Below, piece by piece: positions 36,280 through 48,900 of a stretch of 64,000 bases of DNA; the first letter of the stretch is position 1; every line of letters begins with the position of its first letter. The DNA is from Nomia melanderi (taxonomy: Eukaryota; Arthropoda; Insecta; Hymenoptera; Halictidae): the NCBI RefSeq assembly GCF_051020985.1, contig NC_135012.1:7132451-7196450 (forward strand), in the 5' to 3' direction. The notes beneath the pieces were generated by a model. The model did no database searches. It was not told the origin of the DNA and worked only from the letters and a program-made list of their open reading frames with translations. The position numbers were made by a program, and so were the translations under genes.

Positions 36280-36690
36280 AAAAAGTGTTTCTTATATTTC
36301 TTTTGTGTTTAAATATGAAGATAAACAGAACTGTTTCTGATGTAACACAAATTCTCTTTCATTATCTATAAATTGTCTATTTATACACCATAATTTCTTT
36401 AAACGAAGTTTTATTTATCCTCATTTATAAACATAAAACAACATTCTTTGTATTTCTTTTATTTTTGAAAATTAAGATAGACAAAACCGTTTGAATCGAA
36501 AACATATCCTCCTTCATTACCTGTAAATTGTCTATCTATATAATATAGTTTCTTTAAAAAAGATTTTGCCGAAACATATTCTCTTTCATTGTCTATAAAT
36601 TGTCTACTTATACACCATAATTTCTTTAAAAAAAGTTTTGTGTATCTTCGTTCTTAAAGCTAAAAGAAATATAAGAAACATATTGTTTAT
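36280..36690 (-). repeat. Three imperfect direct repeats next to the dpr donor site
   Basis: ATTGTCTAT(T/C)TATA(C/T)A..ATA(A/G)TTTCTTTAAA recurs near 36370, 36530 and 36600. A related copy is at 55545-55720. The outer end reads GGGTTGTCACATAA on the minus strand, somewhat like a mariner terminus. The array ends about 30 bp from the splice donor at 36720. Confidence 0.55.
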
Positions 36691-36720
36691 GTGACAACCC
36701 AACAGACGCAAGGAACTCAC

Positions 36721-36962
36721 GGTTTTATCCTGGAGCAAGGATATCCTGCAATCGAGCATGGCGCGGCCACCGGACTGAACGGTCATATTCTTCCCTTCGC
36801 CTTCGAAGTGAGGGCCCCACCGATGATCGTGATAATGCTGATGCTTGTTCAGCGTGCTGTGCGCGTCGAAGATGTAATACAGCATCGGTGCATCCGTCGG
36901 TACCGATCGCTTTGCCGTCGTCGTTGATTTCGTTGACACTGAATCCGTTACTATTGGCAGAT
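36721..36962 (-). CDS. dpr20: dpr-family exon: spacer and first half of Ig domain 1 (partial gene)
   Basis: Internal coding exon of a Dpr (defective proboscis extension response) cell-surface protein. Dprs bind DIP partners in synaptic wiring. On the minus strand it begins after a TTTGTTTCAG acceptor and ends at a GTGAGT donor (36720-36715). It has 2 nt completing a codon plus 80 codons, so the exon before must end in phase 1 and this one ends in phase 0. Residues 1-45 are a low-complexity Ser/Thr then His-rich spacer (LPIVTDSVSTKSTTT..., HQHYHDHRWGPHFEG). An N-glycosylation site NMT starts at residue 58. The first Ig cysteine is residue 71, in AMLDCRISLLQDKT. The next exon starts VSWVRR, restoring the typical Ig C strand. 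The CRISLLQDKTVSWVR stretch resembles Dpr20 as I remember it. The family is sure; the member is less so. Automated annotation might call it zig-8-like or lachesin-like. Confidence 0.85.
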
Positions 36963-39900
36963 CTGAAACAAACCAAAGTACGATCGTGAAAGATGGATGT
37001 TGAAAATAGGCAATTTTTATGTGACCCTCGGAACGAACAGTTTTACTGCAGTATAAAAATCACCTATTTTTAACAACCTCCTTCAGTCCAATTATTAACT
37101 GCTTATTAACTCCCTAAGTGTTAATTCCTTGAATCTTTAACCCTTTGTGCTCCTACGTTGAGCGTGACTCGACATCAGTTTTATTCACATGTGTGATTCT
37201 TTGTCAAGATATTTTTAAAATAAATTATATTATTATGTTATTTTAAATATTATTAGTAAGAAGAATCGTCGCCACTGCTCTCTTACAAATTAACTATTTT
37301 TTCAAATGCATTTCAAATATCGTAACAGTACAGAGCTATCGAGGAAAAAATGATAAAAAAATTCGGAATTATTCTAGTTGTTTCGTAGTAGTAGGAGTTT
37401 TTATTGTAATTTTTAGTTATAATTGCTAGTAGCTTTTAAGACTTTGTAAATAATTAGAATTATATTTATCTCATTCGTATCTCTACACATTTATTTTATA
37501 AAATACGATCGTTCGTATGACGAAAAAGATACAATATCCGATTTTGAAATCTTTTATAAGATTTTCTTATACGTTATAGGTCAACAGTTTTTGTTAGCTC
37601 AATATTCTCCTCTTGTAATAATAGCCATACAATTTTTATTAAAACGGTGTGTTTTCTTTTCGCAAATCCGAATTACTAGAGCAAAAAATTCAAAAGTTTC
37701 ATCCAAATTAAAGTCAAGGAGTTTGCTACAGTGTTTCTTGTTACTTTTTTCATCCTTTTACCTCTCATTAACTTGGATTAACTTCTACTGTGGACTTACT
37801 TTAATTTTATTTCTTGTTTTCTATTTCCACACGATGTTCTACCGTATTACGTTTTCCCGTACAACGTTATGTAGAAATGTAATATCACTTCAGAATTGAC
37901 ACGATTTCACGTCAGCGATAGTAGTTTCATATTTAAGTTATTTTTCAACTGTCGTGATAGTTTTGAAACATATGAGTATAAACAAAGTGAAATAATTCGA
38001 ATAAATAAATATTACACACATTATGAATGTAGATAAGATTTTCACTTTGATGTTGACTTACTTATAATTCGATACTCATTTATTTTTTATAACAGCTGTA
38101 TTATCGAATTTAATTTTCTTTTCTGTTACTCAATTCTTTATTCGCTTTCCTCCAAATTTTAGAACATCAGATTCAAATACGTTAAATTTTCTTTCACATA
38201 AAAAAATAACGTGCCTTAAGCATTCTTGTTTTTATAAATATCTATATGTATTTTCGAATAACACTTTTTACCCGTATTTCTTTTATGGCGTATAACAATG
38301 GAAGCCGTTTTCACAGAGGATTTTTCGTGGAAATTCAGGATTAACTAGTTTTCCAAAGTTATCGACGATCGATATACCAAGTTTTCGTGCAGAAATCGTT
38401 TGATATTTTTTTCGTTTGACGGACGATTGCATTTTCGCTTCGTTAATTTCTTCACTCGGCTTATCGATTCCTTTACAACATTTTTGTGTATGTTAGATTT
38501 AGAGGAAGGTGGTGCAAGAAGGAAACGTTAAGAAAAAATTGCTCTCTAATTTTGTCGACGTGTCTGTGAAAGATACTGTGTGTATGTCCAATTATATTTT
38601 TACATGATTTCGATTGAAAGTAGGCATCAATGACTATAAATGTCGAGGAAAATATATGAGTACGCATTATTAATTTGTTAAGAAAAACAACAAAATTATA
38701 GGCATATTATATATTAATCTTGTTTACAAAGTGTAATAATTAGTAATAAAAGAATAATACTTCATTCGAATTCAAAAGAATCGAGTAATATTTATATAAA
38801 GAGAACTAGCTACGTAACTTCGCTAATTACCACAGCATATAAAAAGATATTAACTTTCCTCAGAACTAATTATCTATTTAAAATACATTATATACCAATA
38901 TAATATAAATATATTTAATATATTTAATATACCAATATAGAAATATAATTTTTATAATAACTATCCTCATAATTCAGTTTTCTGAAAATTAATCAGTACA
39001 TAATATAATAAATTGAGTTTAAAATCTTCACCACAAGTTTGTTACGTTATTGCACGGTAAAGGGTTAGATTACATAAGCTTCACGTTCCTATAAAAATTT
39101 TTTGATCGAGTTTTAGTTATTTTGTCTTTCAAATCGAACATGCACATTGTGTGGCATTCTCAGGTTTTCCGAGCTGGATATATCCGTCTGTGACGAATTG
39201 ACATCAAACACAGTATCTCCGTGTACCAAGTGAGCTGCAACGTGAGTTCATCACGAGAGAGAGCCGCTACCCCAATTGGTACAGCAGACTTCCATTCTGC
39301 CAAAGCTGATCATCGAGAGAAATGCTAGGCCCTCAGGACTTTAGAGTCGAACGAAAGTGTATGTCTGCGGATAAACATGTAGGGTACATTGTAGCAATCT
39401 GCCATAGGGTCAATAATACACGTCAGTGCACATACGTGCTCGGATTAGTGTAATGTTTACTGCATTTAAAAGATATTTAGCACGTTCGCTGCCACGAAAA
39501 GCGTTTCGGCGTTTTATGTATCACCAATTTCTTTGTAGCAACGATGATTTACGTCACGTTATCTAGTTATTTAGGTTATTCGACATTTTTATTCGATGTT
39601 AGTTATTTTACACTTTATAGATTAGTGATTGAAGACTTTATAAAAGTTAATGTTTAACACGTCAAATACCATGTTAGTTATCGATGACTGACGATTCTGA
39701 ATTACTTGGAAACAATCGTAACATGCAAGATAATCGATATCGAATCAAACAGTTTAATAAGGTAACTAAGTTGACAACAGTGTAATGCAAAGATTGTAAC
39801 GCCAAATAGTGAATAATTGTTGCTACTTTTTTTTGCTAAAAAGGATAACCGTACAGAAGAATGGTCAAGATTTTTGTGGCATTTAACGTGTTAAAATTTC

Positions 39901-42091
39901 AATGGGGCGGTGGTTATGGTTTTTTTTTAGATAAAAATAAATTGTTCTATGAGAAAAATTCGTTTAAGTTACTAATAGTTCCTTAACCATAGTTTCGCTA
40001 AACATGTTCTACATCGATTTTTCGTATAATGATTTTGTAATATTAAGATTTATTATGAACCTCGTTGAAATATAAATTCTATAATAATTTTTTATGACTC
40101 AAACTGGCATAGCACTTTGAAAATTCACTTGCATTACGCACAGTTTCCCGTAAACTATGATATTAGTAATTTAGCGAAGCAGGATTGCTCAAGTCGCAAA
40201 CTGTGTAACAGACCCGGAGAGTTTGGTAATAGTGTTTTGAACTAATTACTTATTTATTTAATTTCATAAGTAGAACATAATTTCTGATTACTACTGGTTC
40301 ACGGCGCAAAGTTTGTATTATTAACGCTTACAGTTTGGTATAAAGAATGTATTGAATTATCATGATCAGAATTCATCACGTCTAATGATTTCTGTAATGA
40401 TTGGATTACAATTTGGAACACTTCGGATGATTAATGCATAACAACGTATCGATTTCGAATTCACAGAAATTTAACTATTTAAATTCATTAGTAATGGGTA
40501 ATATAATATATACTGTTCAAATATTGGGTGTTTCGGAAATTAATTATACATTAAGAACATTAAAACAGAATGCCATACATGTAATTACAATATGAATTTA
40601 TCTCAACGTTTCCAAGGGAATAATTAATCGTTTATTGGATAAAACTTGTGTAGAACAATTTACTATCATTGAAATTAGTTAGGGAATCGATTGGATTGTT
40701 TGGTTGTTTATGTAATATATTGTTTAAACTTCTAATGAAATTCTAGTATTCAAAGTGATTAAGAACATAAAGTAAGTAATATTTATAGAAATATTTTTTT
40801 GAAAAGATTCTGAACATCATTGCAAATACTTCGATTAAATTGCATTAAATGCATTAATAATAAAGCTAAGCGTTAAAACCATTACTATACATGTAGTAAC
40901 TTTTGACACTTTTCATCGAATGTGAAAGTGAAATTCAAAAAATTGATTTGTTTTTCAATTGTGTCAGAACCGTACTTAAGTACTGTTTGACAGTTAATCG
41001 TATGACTAGATATCAATCACAAGCTATTTTTATATTTGTTAAAATATTTTAATATTTTATTTCATCACTTATTATGTCATTTATTGCTGGTAATATCATA
41101 AGTGCAATAAATAAAGTCAATAAGAATTATGGAATAATAGACACATAGATATATTTCGATACAGTAGTCTTCATAATTTAACTGCCTATGCAATTCTTGT
41201 TGCCATCGATTACTGAAAATAGCTCAAATTGTTCGGCTGATTTATACTTGACATTAATTATAACAATTACTGTGTTAGTTAATTTTAAGCTTATTAAATC
41301 TAGAGCAGTTAACTTGATTATTATTGGAATCCGGATAATTTATACGAGCCAGAAATTCAATACTCTAGAATGCACAGCTTGTTTGGGCTTTTGTTGGAAA
41401 TTTACAATTATGCTTCTTAATTACAGTGGCTTGCATAATTTCTTGTTTAACTAACAAACGGACAACTGTGCAATCACGTAATTAGATATACTATCTGTAT
41501 GCGTCCAATTATTGGACACGATGTTTCAAATCTCTTTCAACCGGAGGTAATATAAGAAATATTCTTTAGTACTATGCTAACAACAACATATGTTTAAATA
41601 TACAGCGGCTGTACAGTCATAAATTAGCATACCTATTAACCGTTGCACTCGGAATGCCAGCTGTACTAATTTTACATATACATAAAATTAACGGAATTCC
41701 ATTCTACACGAAAATACATGACTAAATGAGACAACAAAATTCTATCATTTGAAATCCCATTTCCGAGGAAATTTACTTTGAAAATTTCTAAATCGCCTCT
41801 GCATTTAATTAATTACCGATCAATCGGGTTTCAATTGGATTTTCCCGAAAATCACATCCTCATTGGAAACATTTAATTATATTGTTTCGCGGCGCAATTT
41901 CCGGAACGGCATCTCAATGCTCTCAATTCTTCAGTTGTCATTGAGATGAACTCATCATTGAGACTTTCAATTTTCAATGCGTCAGAGATTTTCTTCCCCA
42001 ATTCACATGCTGTTCTTAGCACAGGATTTTTTAACTCACGAGATTGTGTCTCCTGACAATAACAATTATTCCCGTAAAGAAACCATAATCA
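36963..42091. other. AT-rich DNA upstream of the dpr exon
   Basis: Likely intron if the leader exon lies further up. 37137 begins TTAACCCTTTGTGCTCCTAC with a near-palindrome GTTGAG...CTCGAC but no matching right end. 38700-39066 holds a family B fragment split by AT-rich sequence. 39170-39440 is moderately GC-rich, unrecognised. 41636 begins TTAACCGTTGCACTCGG, a possible K fragment. Confidence 0.4.
39477..39894. mobile_element. TTAA element, family N, composite
   Basis: Left TTAGCACGTTCGCTGCCACG with CGAAA-AGCG-TTTCG; right GTGGCATTTAACGTGTTAA. A second left-type end (TTAACACGTCAAATACCATG) at 39654 points to a nested or tandem insertion. Confidence 0.6.
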
Positions 42092-42190
42092 TCAACACGT
42101 TGAATGCCGCGGAGGTCACCAATGACCCCCAACCAAATCGAATTAGTATAACTCAATAGTCAATAAAATACAGGAAACATTTTTTTTAAC
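42092..42190. mobile_element. Family O fragment
   Basis: Left TCAACACGTTGAATGCCGCG; palindrome GGTCA-CCAA-TGACC (42114-42127). Truncated on the right. Confidence 0.6.
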
Positions 42191-42286
42191 ACTTTACTGT
42201 CATCCAAACTCGGCTGATTTTTCCCATCAATTTAAAAATTAATTTTCTTGGTGACGTATCGAACGAACTGAATTTTATTAGATGAA

Positions 42287-42518
42287 TTATCCCTTTTCGC
42301 TCGAAAGTGTTTCATTAGAAATATTCAACATTTTCAGTTAAGATATGAGCAACACTTTTGAAAATTAAATTAGTAAGAAATCATACATAAATGAAGAAGC
42401 TATTTTATTTCAGTATTTCACATATTGATGCATTATACGAAGCTCAATATCAGACACCAAAGTTTATAATTTTATATAAAATCATGTGGCAACTGGGAGT
42501 CGCCTCGTAAAGCGTTAA
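42287..42518. mobile_element. Family K element, reversed, worn
   Basis: 232 bp from TTATCCCTTTTCGCTCGAAA to CCTCGTAAAGCGTTAA. Interior is the reverse complement of other K copies. Confidence 0.7.
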
Positions 42519-42614
42519 ATACAAAAAGAACAGTACAGCAATCCTTATGAATTTCGACTAATAATTTCTGTTTAATGATACACATTACACCGCGTGATTC
42601 TGTCAACAATCATG

Positions 42615-42732
42615 TTCACTGTAAAGTTATAAAGGTTCACAAGTAGAAGCACGCATCCCTGCGTGATAAGGGAAACTGTATCGGTCGTTTGGGAGTGGTT
42701 ATCCCGATCACGAGCGGTAGATAAAGTGTTAA
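42615..42732. mobile_element. Family P fragment, reversed
   Basis: Ends GAGCGGTAGATAAAGTGTTAA, the reverse complement of the start of 48284-48720. Shares AAGTAGAAGCACGCATCCC-like interior. Confidence 0.65.
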
Positions 42733-43289
42733 GTGATCCCGTATTTCGCGATTACGCGAATCTAGAGTCGGAAAGTTAATCCGGAATGTGTTATCGATTC
42801 CATTGTTTTCGATATCGGCGGGGAATAAATAAGACGCGAAACAGGCGGATAGGTACAAGTTTGATGCCGTCCTGTCGGCGTAGCGCGATATTTCTTCGAG
42901 TGCAGCTTCGATCGCGTGCGCCACATCGGAAAACAATAAATACATATAACGCTTAGATATTTGTCTGTCTGTATCCTCGAAAGAACATGCACGATGCTTC
43001 ACGCTAATATAAAGTTATGTGCACAGCGAATTCACCGTAAATGTACGCTTCCCTCTGTATTTCCCTTCGACCTTCTTCTCTATTTAAATATTTAAGTTTC
43101 AACCATTTATCTTCTGCTGGTTGCTTCCAGGCGAATCTAATTTCATTCCCAACGAATTTCGAGTTTTAAATTGAGTGATGTATCGAACCTCTTACAGTTT
43201 GATTGAATGTAAACGTAATAATGATTTGAAAGTAAAAGAACGAATAGTTTGTGGGAGAATCGAATGGTATCGAATGGAGATATTGAGAT
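42733..43289. other. Intronic or upstream DNA, nothing seen
   Basis: Short open frames on the minus strand (42637-43002) overlap in two phases; no motif. Confidence 0.35.
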
Positions 43290-43512
43290 TTAACACGTTT
43301 AGTGCCATGTGTACCGTATATGGTACACGCCAGTTTCTGTAAGAAAATATTTTTAAGGGACACATGGTCACAAAACGGTGAGAACATAAAGGAACAATAT
43401 AAAAATATATAAAAATTACCAAAACCTTGAACTACTTAGTATGTTATTAATACAATCAATACAGTTCCCAATTAAAATATAACCGAAATTTCCGTGGCAT
43501 GGAACGTGTTAA
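43290..43512. mobile_element. TTAA element, family D, complete
   Basis: 223 bp. Left TTAACACGTTTAGTGCCATG; right CCGTGGCATGGAACGTGTTAA. Palindrome GTGTACC-GTATAT-GGTACAC at 43309-43328. Confidence 0.85.
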
Positions 43513-43789
43513 TTAAAGAGGTTAATTGATTTTTTATTCTTGAATCTCTTACATACATAAGACAAACAAAACTTGTATCTTGATTTAATTCAAGAAAATA
43601 TGAAACGCAAAATAAAGTTGTTTAAATTAGATAAAGCGACGGTTAAATTTGATGACATTTTGTCCGGTAACCATTGAACGGATGTATTCGAAAAATAATG
43701 ACCATGAATGCAGATGGAGAAGTTACTCAAAGAAATGTTCTTACAATACAATTTTTCTCACGAAAGTTTGGTCAACATTTGCATCGCGG

Positions 43790-44310
43790 ACGGAAGGAAT
43801 TCCTCTTCTCGGGCTAATCACGATAAACGCCTAGAAGTTAGAGGGAGAATTTTTTCCGTGAATATCCCGAGAACCTCGTGTTGAAGAAACGAATTGGAAA
43901 AAGGCGTGTTCCAACGACAATACCAACTTTCCTGTCCCGACGCGGTATTAACCGTGAAAACTTTCGCGAGTATTTCGCGAAGTTGCGGTAGCGCCAAGTG
44001 GAGGGAAGGGATGAGGATAATCTCGCGAGGAAGTCGCACGTCAAAGGGGATCAGTATGCGACCAAGCGCGAAATTCCTTTGCCTCCTCTTTTTCCCGCGG
44101 CACGATGCTCCATTGAGTTTCTGTTTCTGCCTTCTATTTTCATCCTCCTTCTCAACCTATTTTTTCTGCGCATTCTATTTATCTTTTGAGAGCAGGCGGT
44201 CGCCTCCCACGTTTGTTTGTATTTTTAACTTCATCTATATTTTCGTTTTCATCTCATATTGTTCCCCGGCCATTGTTTGTTTTCGCGTTAACGAATGCGA
44301 AGCGTATTTA
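43790..44310. other. GC-richer island
   Basis: Contains TTTCGCGAGTATTTCGCGAA (near-palindromic, around 43962-43981). Open on both strands at once; no recognisable protein. The 181-codon plus-strand stretch starting 43894 lacks any domain. Confidence 0.4.
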
Positions 44311-44427
44311 ATTCGAAAACATTCATCACGTAATACAGTTGAAATAAAACTCTTCGTTGAAAAATTAATTAAGCATTTTCATCGAATTTTAACGTTCAAC
44401 GTGTCGCGATTGGTCAAACGGCCGATA

Positions 44428-44673
44428 TTAACCCTTTGAGTGACAGGGAAATTTTCATGTATATTCGAGGAATGCCTGACAATTTTAAACAAAGGCGTAT
44501 GATTATGATTAAAATTGTTATTTTAGTCAATTTTCGTCTGAAGTTCATACAGTTTTGACATAATATAAAAATCAATGAATACAACCAATTTTGCTATTAG
44601 TTACTAATTTGTTACAAATGAGAATATTTTTATATGAGTAGTAGTTTTCAGGTTTTAATGCTTAAAGGGTAAA
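44428..44673. mobile_element. Probable TTAA element, family Q
   Basis: Left TTAACCCTTTGAGTGACAGG; right TTAATGCTTAAAGGGTAAA. No subterminal palindrome. Confidence 0.5.
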
Positions 44674-44686
44674 TTTATGTGTATAA

Positions 44687-45090
44687 TTAACACCAAACGA
44701 GTCAAAATGACTTATTCCTGATTTCTTCTTCCTTATTATTAGAAAATAACAGATGTTTCTCTGAGAAATTATTACAGCAATCGGTTTATCAATACGCGAA
44801 CTGAATTATAAATCAATTAAAGTCTCAATAGATGCACTCTTGAAGTTTCTATAGAGTAATTTCAAAAAGTCAATTTGACTGCAAAATTTAATCAAAATTA
44901 TCCATTAACGATTTCTTCTATTTGCAAGTGTTATGGAGGTAACACATGTTTTTCTGAGAAATGATTAAAGAAATTGATTTAGCAATACGCGGACTGAATT
45001 AAAAATCAATTAAAGCTTCTATAAGGTTAATGCAGTCACTTTAATTCAATAATAAATAAGATTCAAAACGTGCTAACAGATTTCTCCTAA
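44687..45090. mobile_element. Two tandem family J copies
   Basis: Left TTAACACCAAACGAGTCA with palindrome AGTCA-AAA-TGACT (44700-44712). The interior block (TGTTTCTCTGAGAAAT ... CAATACGCGAACTGAATTA) repeats at 44750-44860 and 44945-45020. Confidence 0.6.
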
Positions 45091-45372
45091 TCACCACTAT
45101 TCACTACACCGTGAAACGTCTGTGGCCGACTGGATGTTCCCAACCAAAGTTGTTTGATAATGAGTTTTGGTAAACTTTCTTCTGTGGATTCCACCTCAGT
45201 CACTTTAAGTGACATGAAACACTCGCGTAATCATCGGCTAGCATGGGCCTCGGTGGTGGGTCCTACACTCCTCAAGGGTGGGACTTCCTCTATCCTTGGA
45301 ATGTATGAAAAATTTCACCGTGACATACACGCATTTTGGAGGAACAACTTTTCGTTGTGTTACTGTTAACCT
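45091..45372. other. Unrecognised, moderately GC-rich segment
   Basis: Holds a perfect inverted repeat GTCACTT-T-AAGTGAC near 45200. No gene recognised. Confidence 0.35.
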
Positions 45373-45597
45373 TTAACGTTGAAACTACCGAGCAGTGAAA
45401 CTGATTTGTTTGAATTCCTCTATAGAAACTCCAAAAGTGCATTTACTGAGACTTCAATCACTCATAACTTAGTTTGCTAATTGCTAACACAATTTCTGTA
45501 GAAATTTCTTACAGAAACATCTGTTTCCTTTTCAATCATTTGAAAAGAATAATTTAGGAATCGGTCGTGTTGATTTATCTGGTAGTTTTAGTGTTAA
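45373..45597. mobile_element. TTAA element, family J, complete
   Basis: 225 bp. Left TTAACGTTGAAACTACCGAG; right CTGGTAGTTTTAGTGTTAA. Confidence 0.8.
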
Positions 45598-45811
45598 TTA
45601 ATTTACTATTCAGTTTGCGCATTGCTAAATCAGTTTCTTTAATAACTTCCCACAGAAACATCATAAAAGAAGAAATAAAAACATTATAAAAACATTATAC
45701 TTGTTTGAGAAATTATTCAGAAAATCAATTGAAATCTTAATAACTACACACTTGTGGCTCTCATGAAGAAATTAGAAATTCAGTTCAAGTACTCGGTAGT
45801 TTCAATGTTAA
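45598..45811. mobile_element. Family J fragment adjoining the previous copy
   Basis: Interior blocks in both orientations and a right end ACTCGGTAGTTTCAATGTTAA. The left terminal repeat is missing. Confidence 0.6.
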
Positions 45812-45963
45812 TTTAACTTAGTTGTAATTACATTAGATTAGACTAATGCGCGCAATTATCAATGACAAAGGAAGAATTGTGAAACTTTAATGACATACCG
45901 TTCAAAACGATGATATACAAAAGCCACTATAATGGCATAGAATAGCTAAACATTAATAACATC

Positions 45964-46050
45964 TCAAGGAAACATCTGTTATCTTTTCAATAATTCCAAA
46001 GGAAGAAATCAGAAATGGACCATTTTGACGTCTGCTAGTTTTAATGTTAA
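45964..46050. mobile_element. Family J right-end fragment
   Basis: AAACATCTGTTATCTTTTCA block and the end CTGCTAGTTTTAATGTTAA. Confidence 0.6.
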
Positions 46051-46179
46051 AACAAATGATTTCAACTAAGCTTTATGCTATTACTCTAAACCAGCGTTCA
46101 AACTGCAGCTGGGTTATAACATTGCATATGTATCGAGTAATGACATATTTTTCTTTTCTTAGACGTTTCTTAGACGTTT

Positions 46180-46700
46180 CGCCAGCATTGGTATATTACT
46201 TTCCATTCGGATGCTTTTTCTTTGTTTCCGCCGTGGAAATTTCCTGCTGCCCGGAGGAAAGAAAACTGATGGAGAATTCCGGTGAATCTGTCGAACGTGT
46301 GTCCCGGATACCGAGCAGGAAGCGCCGGGCCCCGGGTTCCCCTTATCCGTTGAATATGAAAATCGTTATTCGTCGTATTGACATTGGTACCCGGCCCTGG
46401 TCGCGCTTCAGCCTTCGAGATTTCCGATTTTTCCGTGGCTTTCCGAGGCGTATCTGTATGCGTGGCTTGCGTGTGCGAATATTTAAACGGCTAGTCGAAT
46501 CGATTTCCGAAAAATTCACTCGCAACCAACCGACCGCAACGTACCAACCTTCAGGCACCGTTCTAAATCTTTCGTTCAAATATGTCGTGATTGTTATATA
46601 CGCCGTGTCGCGAAGGACGGTTCATCGAAACGTTTCACACCGACTTACGATCTTCTGTGTCAATGGTTTTAAACACGGTAGAAAGCTTTCAACGGATGGT
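46180..46700. other. GC-richer island with a long open frame
   Basis: A plus-strand frame is open for 229 codons (46044-46733). Its first part is a family J fragment, the product is Arg-rich without domains, and the minus strand is open over the same stretch. Treated as non-coding. Includes CGCCGGGCCCCGGGTTCC near 46324. Confidence 0.45.
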
Positions 46701-46739
46701 TCAGGAAATATGTCAGAAAGTAGTGTCATATGATTGATG

Positions 46740-48283
46740 AAGTGGTGGGAGTAGTCATAAATATCTTTCGTTCGTGAAACTAATGTTTAATGTACACATC
46801 AATGGGTTTCTTAGTCGACGAATGCACGAATGATATAATAGATTGCGCTTCAACGCGTTTTGAAAGATCTTGGATTGTCAGTAGTAAAGACTAAGTAATA
46901 AATAGTAGAAGCTGGTAGCTGGGGAAAAAATTTATGAAACGTTATACTAAATTATTGCATTGAAGGTAAAAACATTGCTCGATGAGAATGTTGTATATAT
47001 AAATAATCACGATTGCTAAGTTTTGTTTGCGCAATTTCATGCGAATAAATTGTCCATACAATCGGAGAAGAATCTTGGTCAGCATTAATTGATCACACTA
47101 AATAAATCGAGATTATCGTATCGAAGTTTAATCATCCTTAATCACTATAAATTTTTAAGATGAGTTGACTACTAGTGTTCGGAATATGTCAAAAATGTGA
47201 AAAAATTATTAATGCAGCAACACATTTCAACATAGTTTTGCCAAGTGTCATCAACAAATTGGAACTTCATATATATATATGATAATAATATAAATATTCA
47301 TATAAATTAAATATAATGGACGATATGTTAAAGAGACAACCATCGAGATCTATATTTACGACTTTGATTTTGATTTGAAAGGACGATGGTTGAGTACGTT
47401 ACTCCTCAGTTACGGGTCACTCTTTGTATGGTGCGCCATTAAAATATTGTACATGATTTCTAAATCTGTCTGAGTTCATTCTATTCAACAGATTCTATAC
47501 AGCATAAAATTCCAATCACATCTTGAAATGTAAGGTATGAATTTCCTGGCGAAATTTTATGTGGACCACTCTATATACGAAATATAACAAAACTTACTAT
47601 CGGACTTCTGCAATGTGGGTAAACTTGTGCAATGCAGCGTATGCATTGAATATATACCGAGCATAGAAATTCAGTATTGTCGAGGAAATCTGGAGCGTCC
47701 TTATCTCAGAAAATCCAAAATTTAAATTCCATAATCTCAATAGTGCTACACATTGGAACCATGTGACAGTCACTATAAGAACATAAGGATTCTTTAATTT
47801 TTTATTCTTCTTCTATAAGCACTAGTAAGGTTTCCCTAAAACCAACGAAATCAGTGTCATTAGTACCAAGTTAATTATGAAATCGAAATATATAAACATA
47901 TTATCTAATCAAGTTCATATGATTGTAAATAGAACAACAATTTTTACTTTCAATCACGAAGACATCACTGAGTGGTGAGCAAAAGTTTCCCAAAAATATA
48001 ATGCAACATAAGAAAATGATAACATTAGTATTACGAAATCTTTGTTCGTGAAATTGACTATTGGGTTGAAGAAAAATATTATCCGTAACTTACAAAAATA
48101 TGAAAACTTCAACGAACTTACAACAGTATGGAAGTGGGGGATATGTAAAAAGTGAAACTCGGTTTAAGTCGGATGTATTCGGAGAAGGTATCGTGATAAC
48201 TATAGTTACATTGGGCCAAGAAGTTTCGATATTTATTGAATGCGCAGAGCGGACAGGAACTTGGGAAGTTTAAATTATGCTTG
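46740..48283. other. AT-rich DNA, nothing seen
   Basis: No TTAA element ends found in this 1.5 kb, unlike most of the window. Confidence 0.4.
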
Positions 48284-48720
48284 TTAACACTTTATCTACT
48301 GCTTGTGATCGTTACGAATGCTCCCAAATGACCGATATAGTGTCCCTTATCGCGTTGGAGTGTACGTTTCTACTTGTAAACCTCTGTAACTTTAAAATCA
48401 AAGCATAAAGGATTCCGATTGTGTTGTTTTCATCTCTTTTCTTTTAGAGCAACGTAATTTTAATAGATTGCCAGTCGTTAAGTAGTCAGATTCTAAAAAC
48501 CGATTATTTGTGACGGCCGTAATCCTATATTTTACGTAATCAAAATGAAATTAATCCTATGGATGTTGTTATTAGAAATTATAAACTACGACGTTATATT
48601 TAAGAACACACTGACTCGTTTCAGTTTCATTTTTCTAATACTTTGTTTAGATTTATTGGATTGAAGAAAATATTATAATTGAGGAGAATATTAACAGAAT
48701 AGCGGTAGATAAAGTGTTAA
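48284..48720. mobile_element. Family P element with family C-like interior
   Basis: Left TTAACACTTTATCTACTGCT; right AGCGGTAGATAAAGTGTTAA. 48508-48690 matches family C (GTAATCCTATATTTTACG, TTTGTTTAGATTTATTGGAT). Either a nested family C copy that lost its ends or a related long family. Confidence 0.7.
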
Positions 48721-48728
48721 CACTAGAG

Positions 48729-48900
48729 TTAACCCCTTTGTCCACTCTACTTTAAGTACAAATTTATATTCCAGATAATATTGGTAATAGCAAAATAGTT
48801 TTCTACTTTGATCGATGTGCATCGAACAACATTGATGTTTATTAAACTAGTCCCGAAATCTTCATCAAGTTTCTCTCGTCATTGTATGGCAAGAGTTTAA
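48729..48900. mobile_element. Family B element, short
   Basis: 172 bp, TTAACCCCTTTGTCCACTCT to TATGGCAAGAGTTTAA. Its closing TTAA is also the opening of the next element. Confidence 0.65.

Larger units (their letters stand above)
21028..36720 (-). other. dpr intron, 15.7 kb
   Basis: Phase-0 intron splitting Ig domain 1, with GTGAGT donor and TTGTTGACAG acceptor on the minus strand. It is filled with TTAA-flanked elements, dispersed repeats and one GC-richer island, each listed separately. No further exon was recognised on either strand. Confidence 0.85.

Noticed and set aside
39230..39330. Possible tRNA-like or coding remnant in a moderately GC-rich stretch
   Set aside because: No cloverleaf with T-loop (GTTCRA) and anticodon arm could be built, and no frame resembles a known protein.
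43894..44439. 181-codon open frame on the plus strand
   Set aside because: Lies in a GC-richer pyrimidine-rich island. The Phe/Ser/Cys-rich product looks like translated CT-rich DNA.
46044..46733. 229-codon open frame on the plus strand
   Set aside because: It begins in a family J element end, the rest is Arg-rich without a domain, and the opposite strand is open too. Compositional, not coding.
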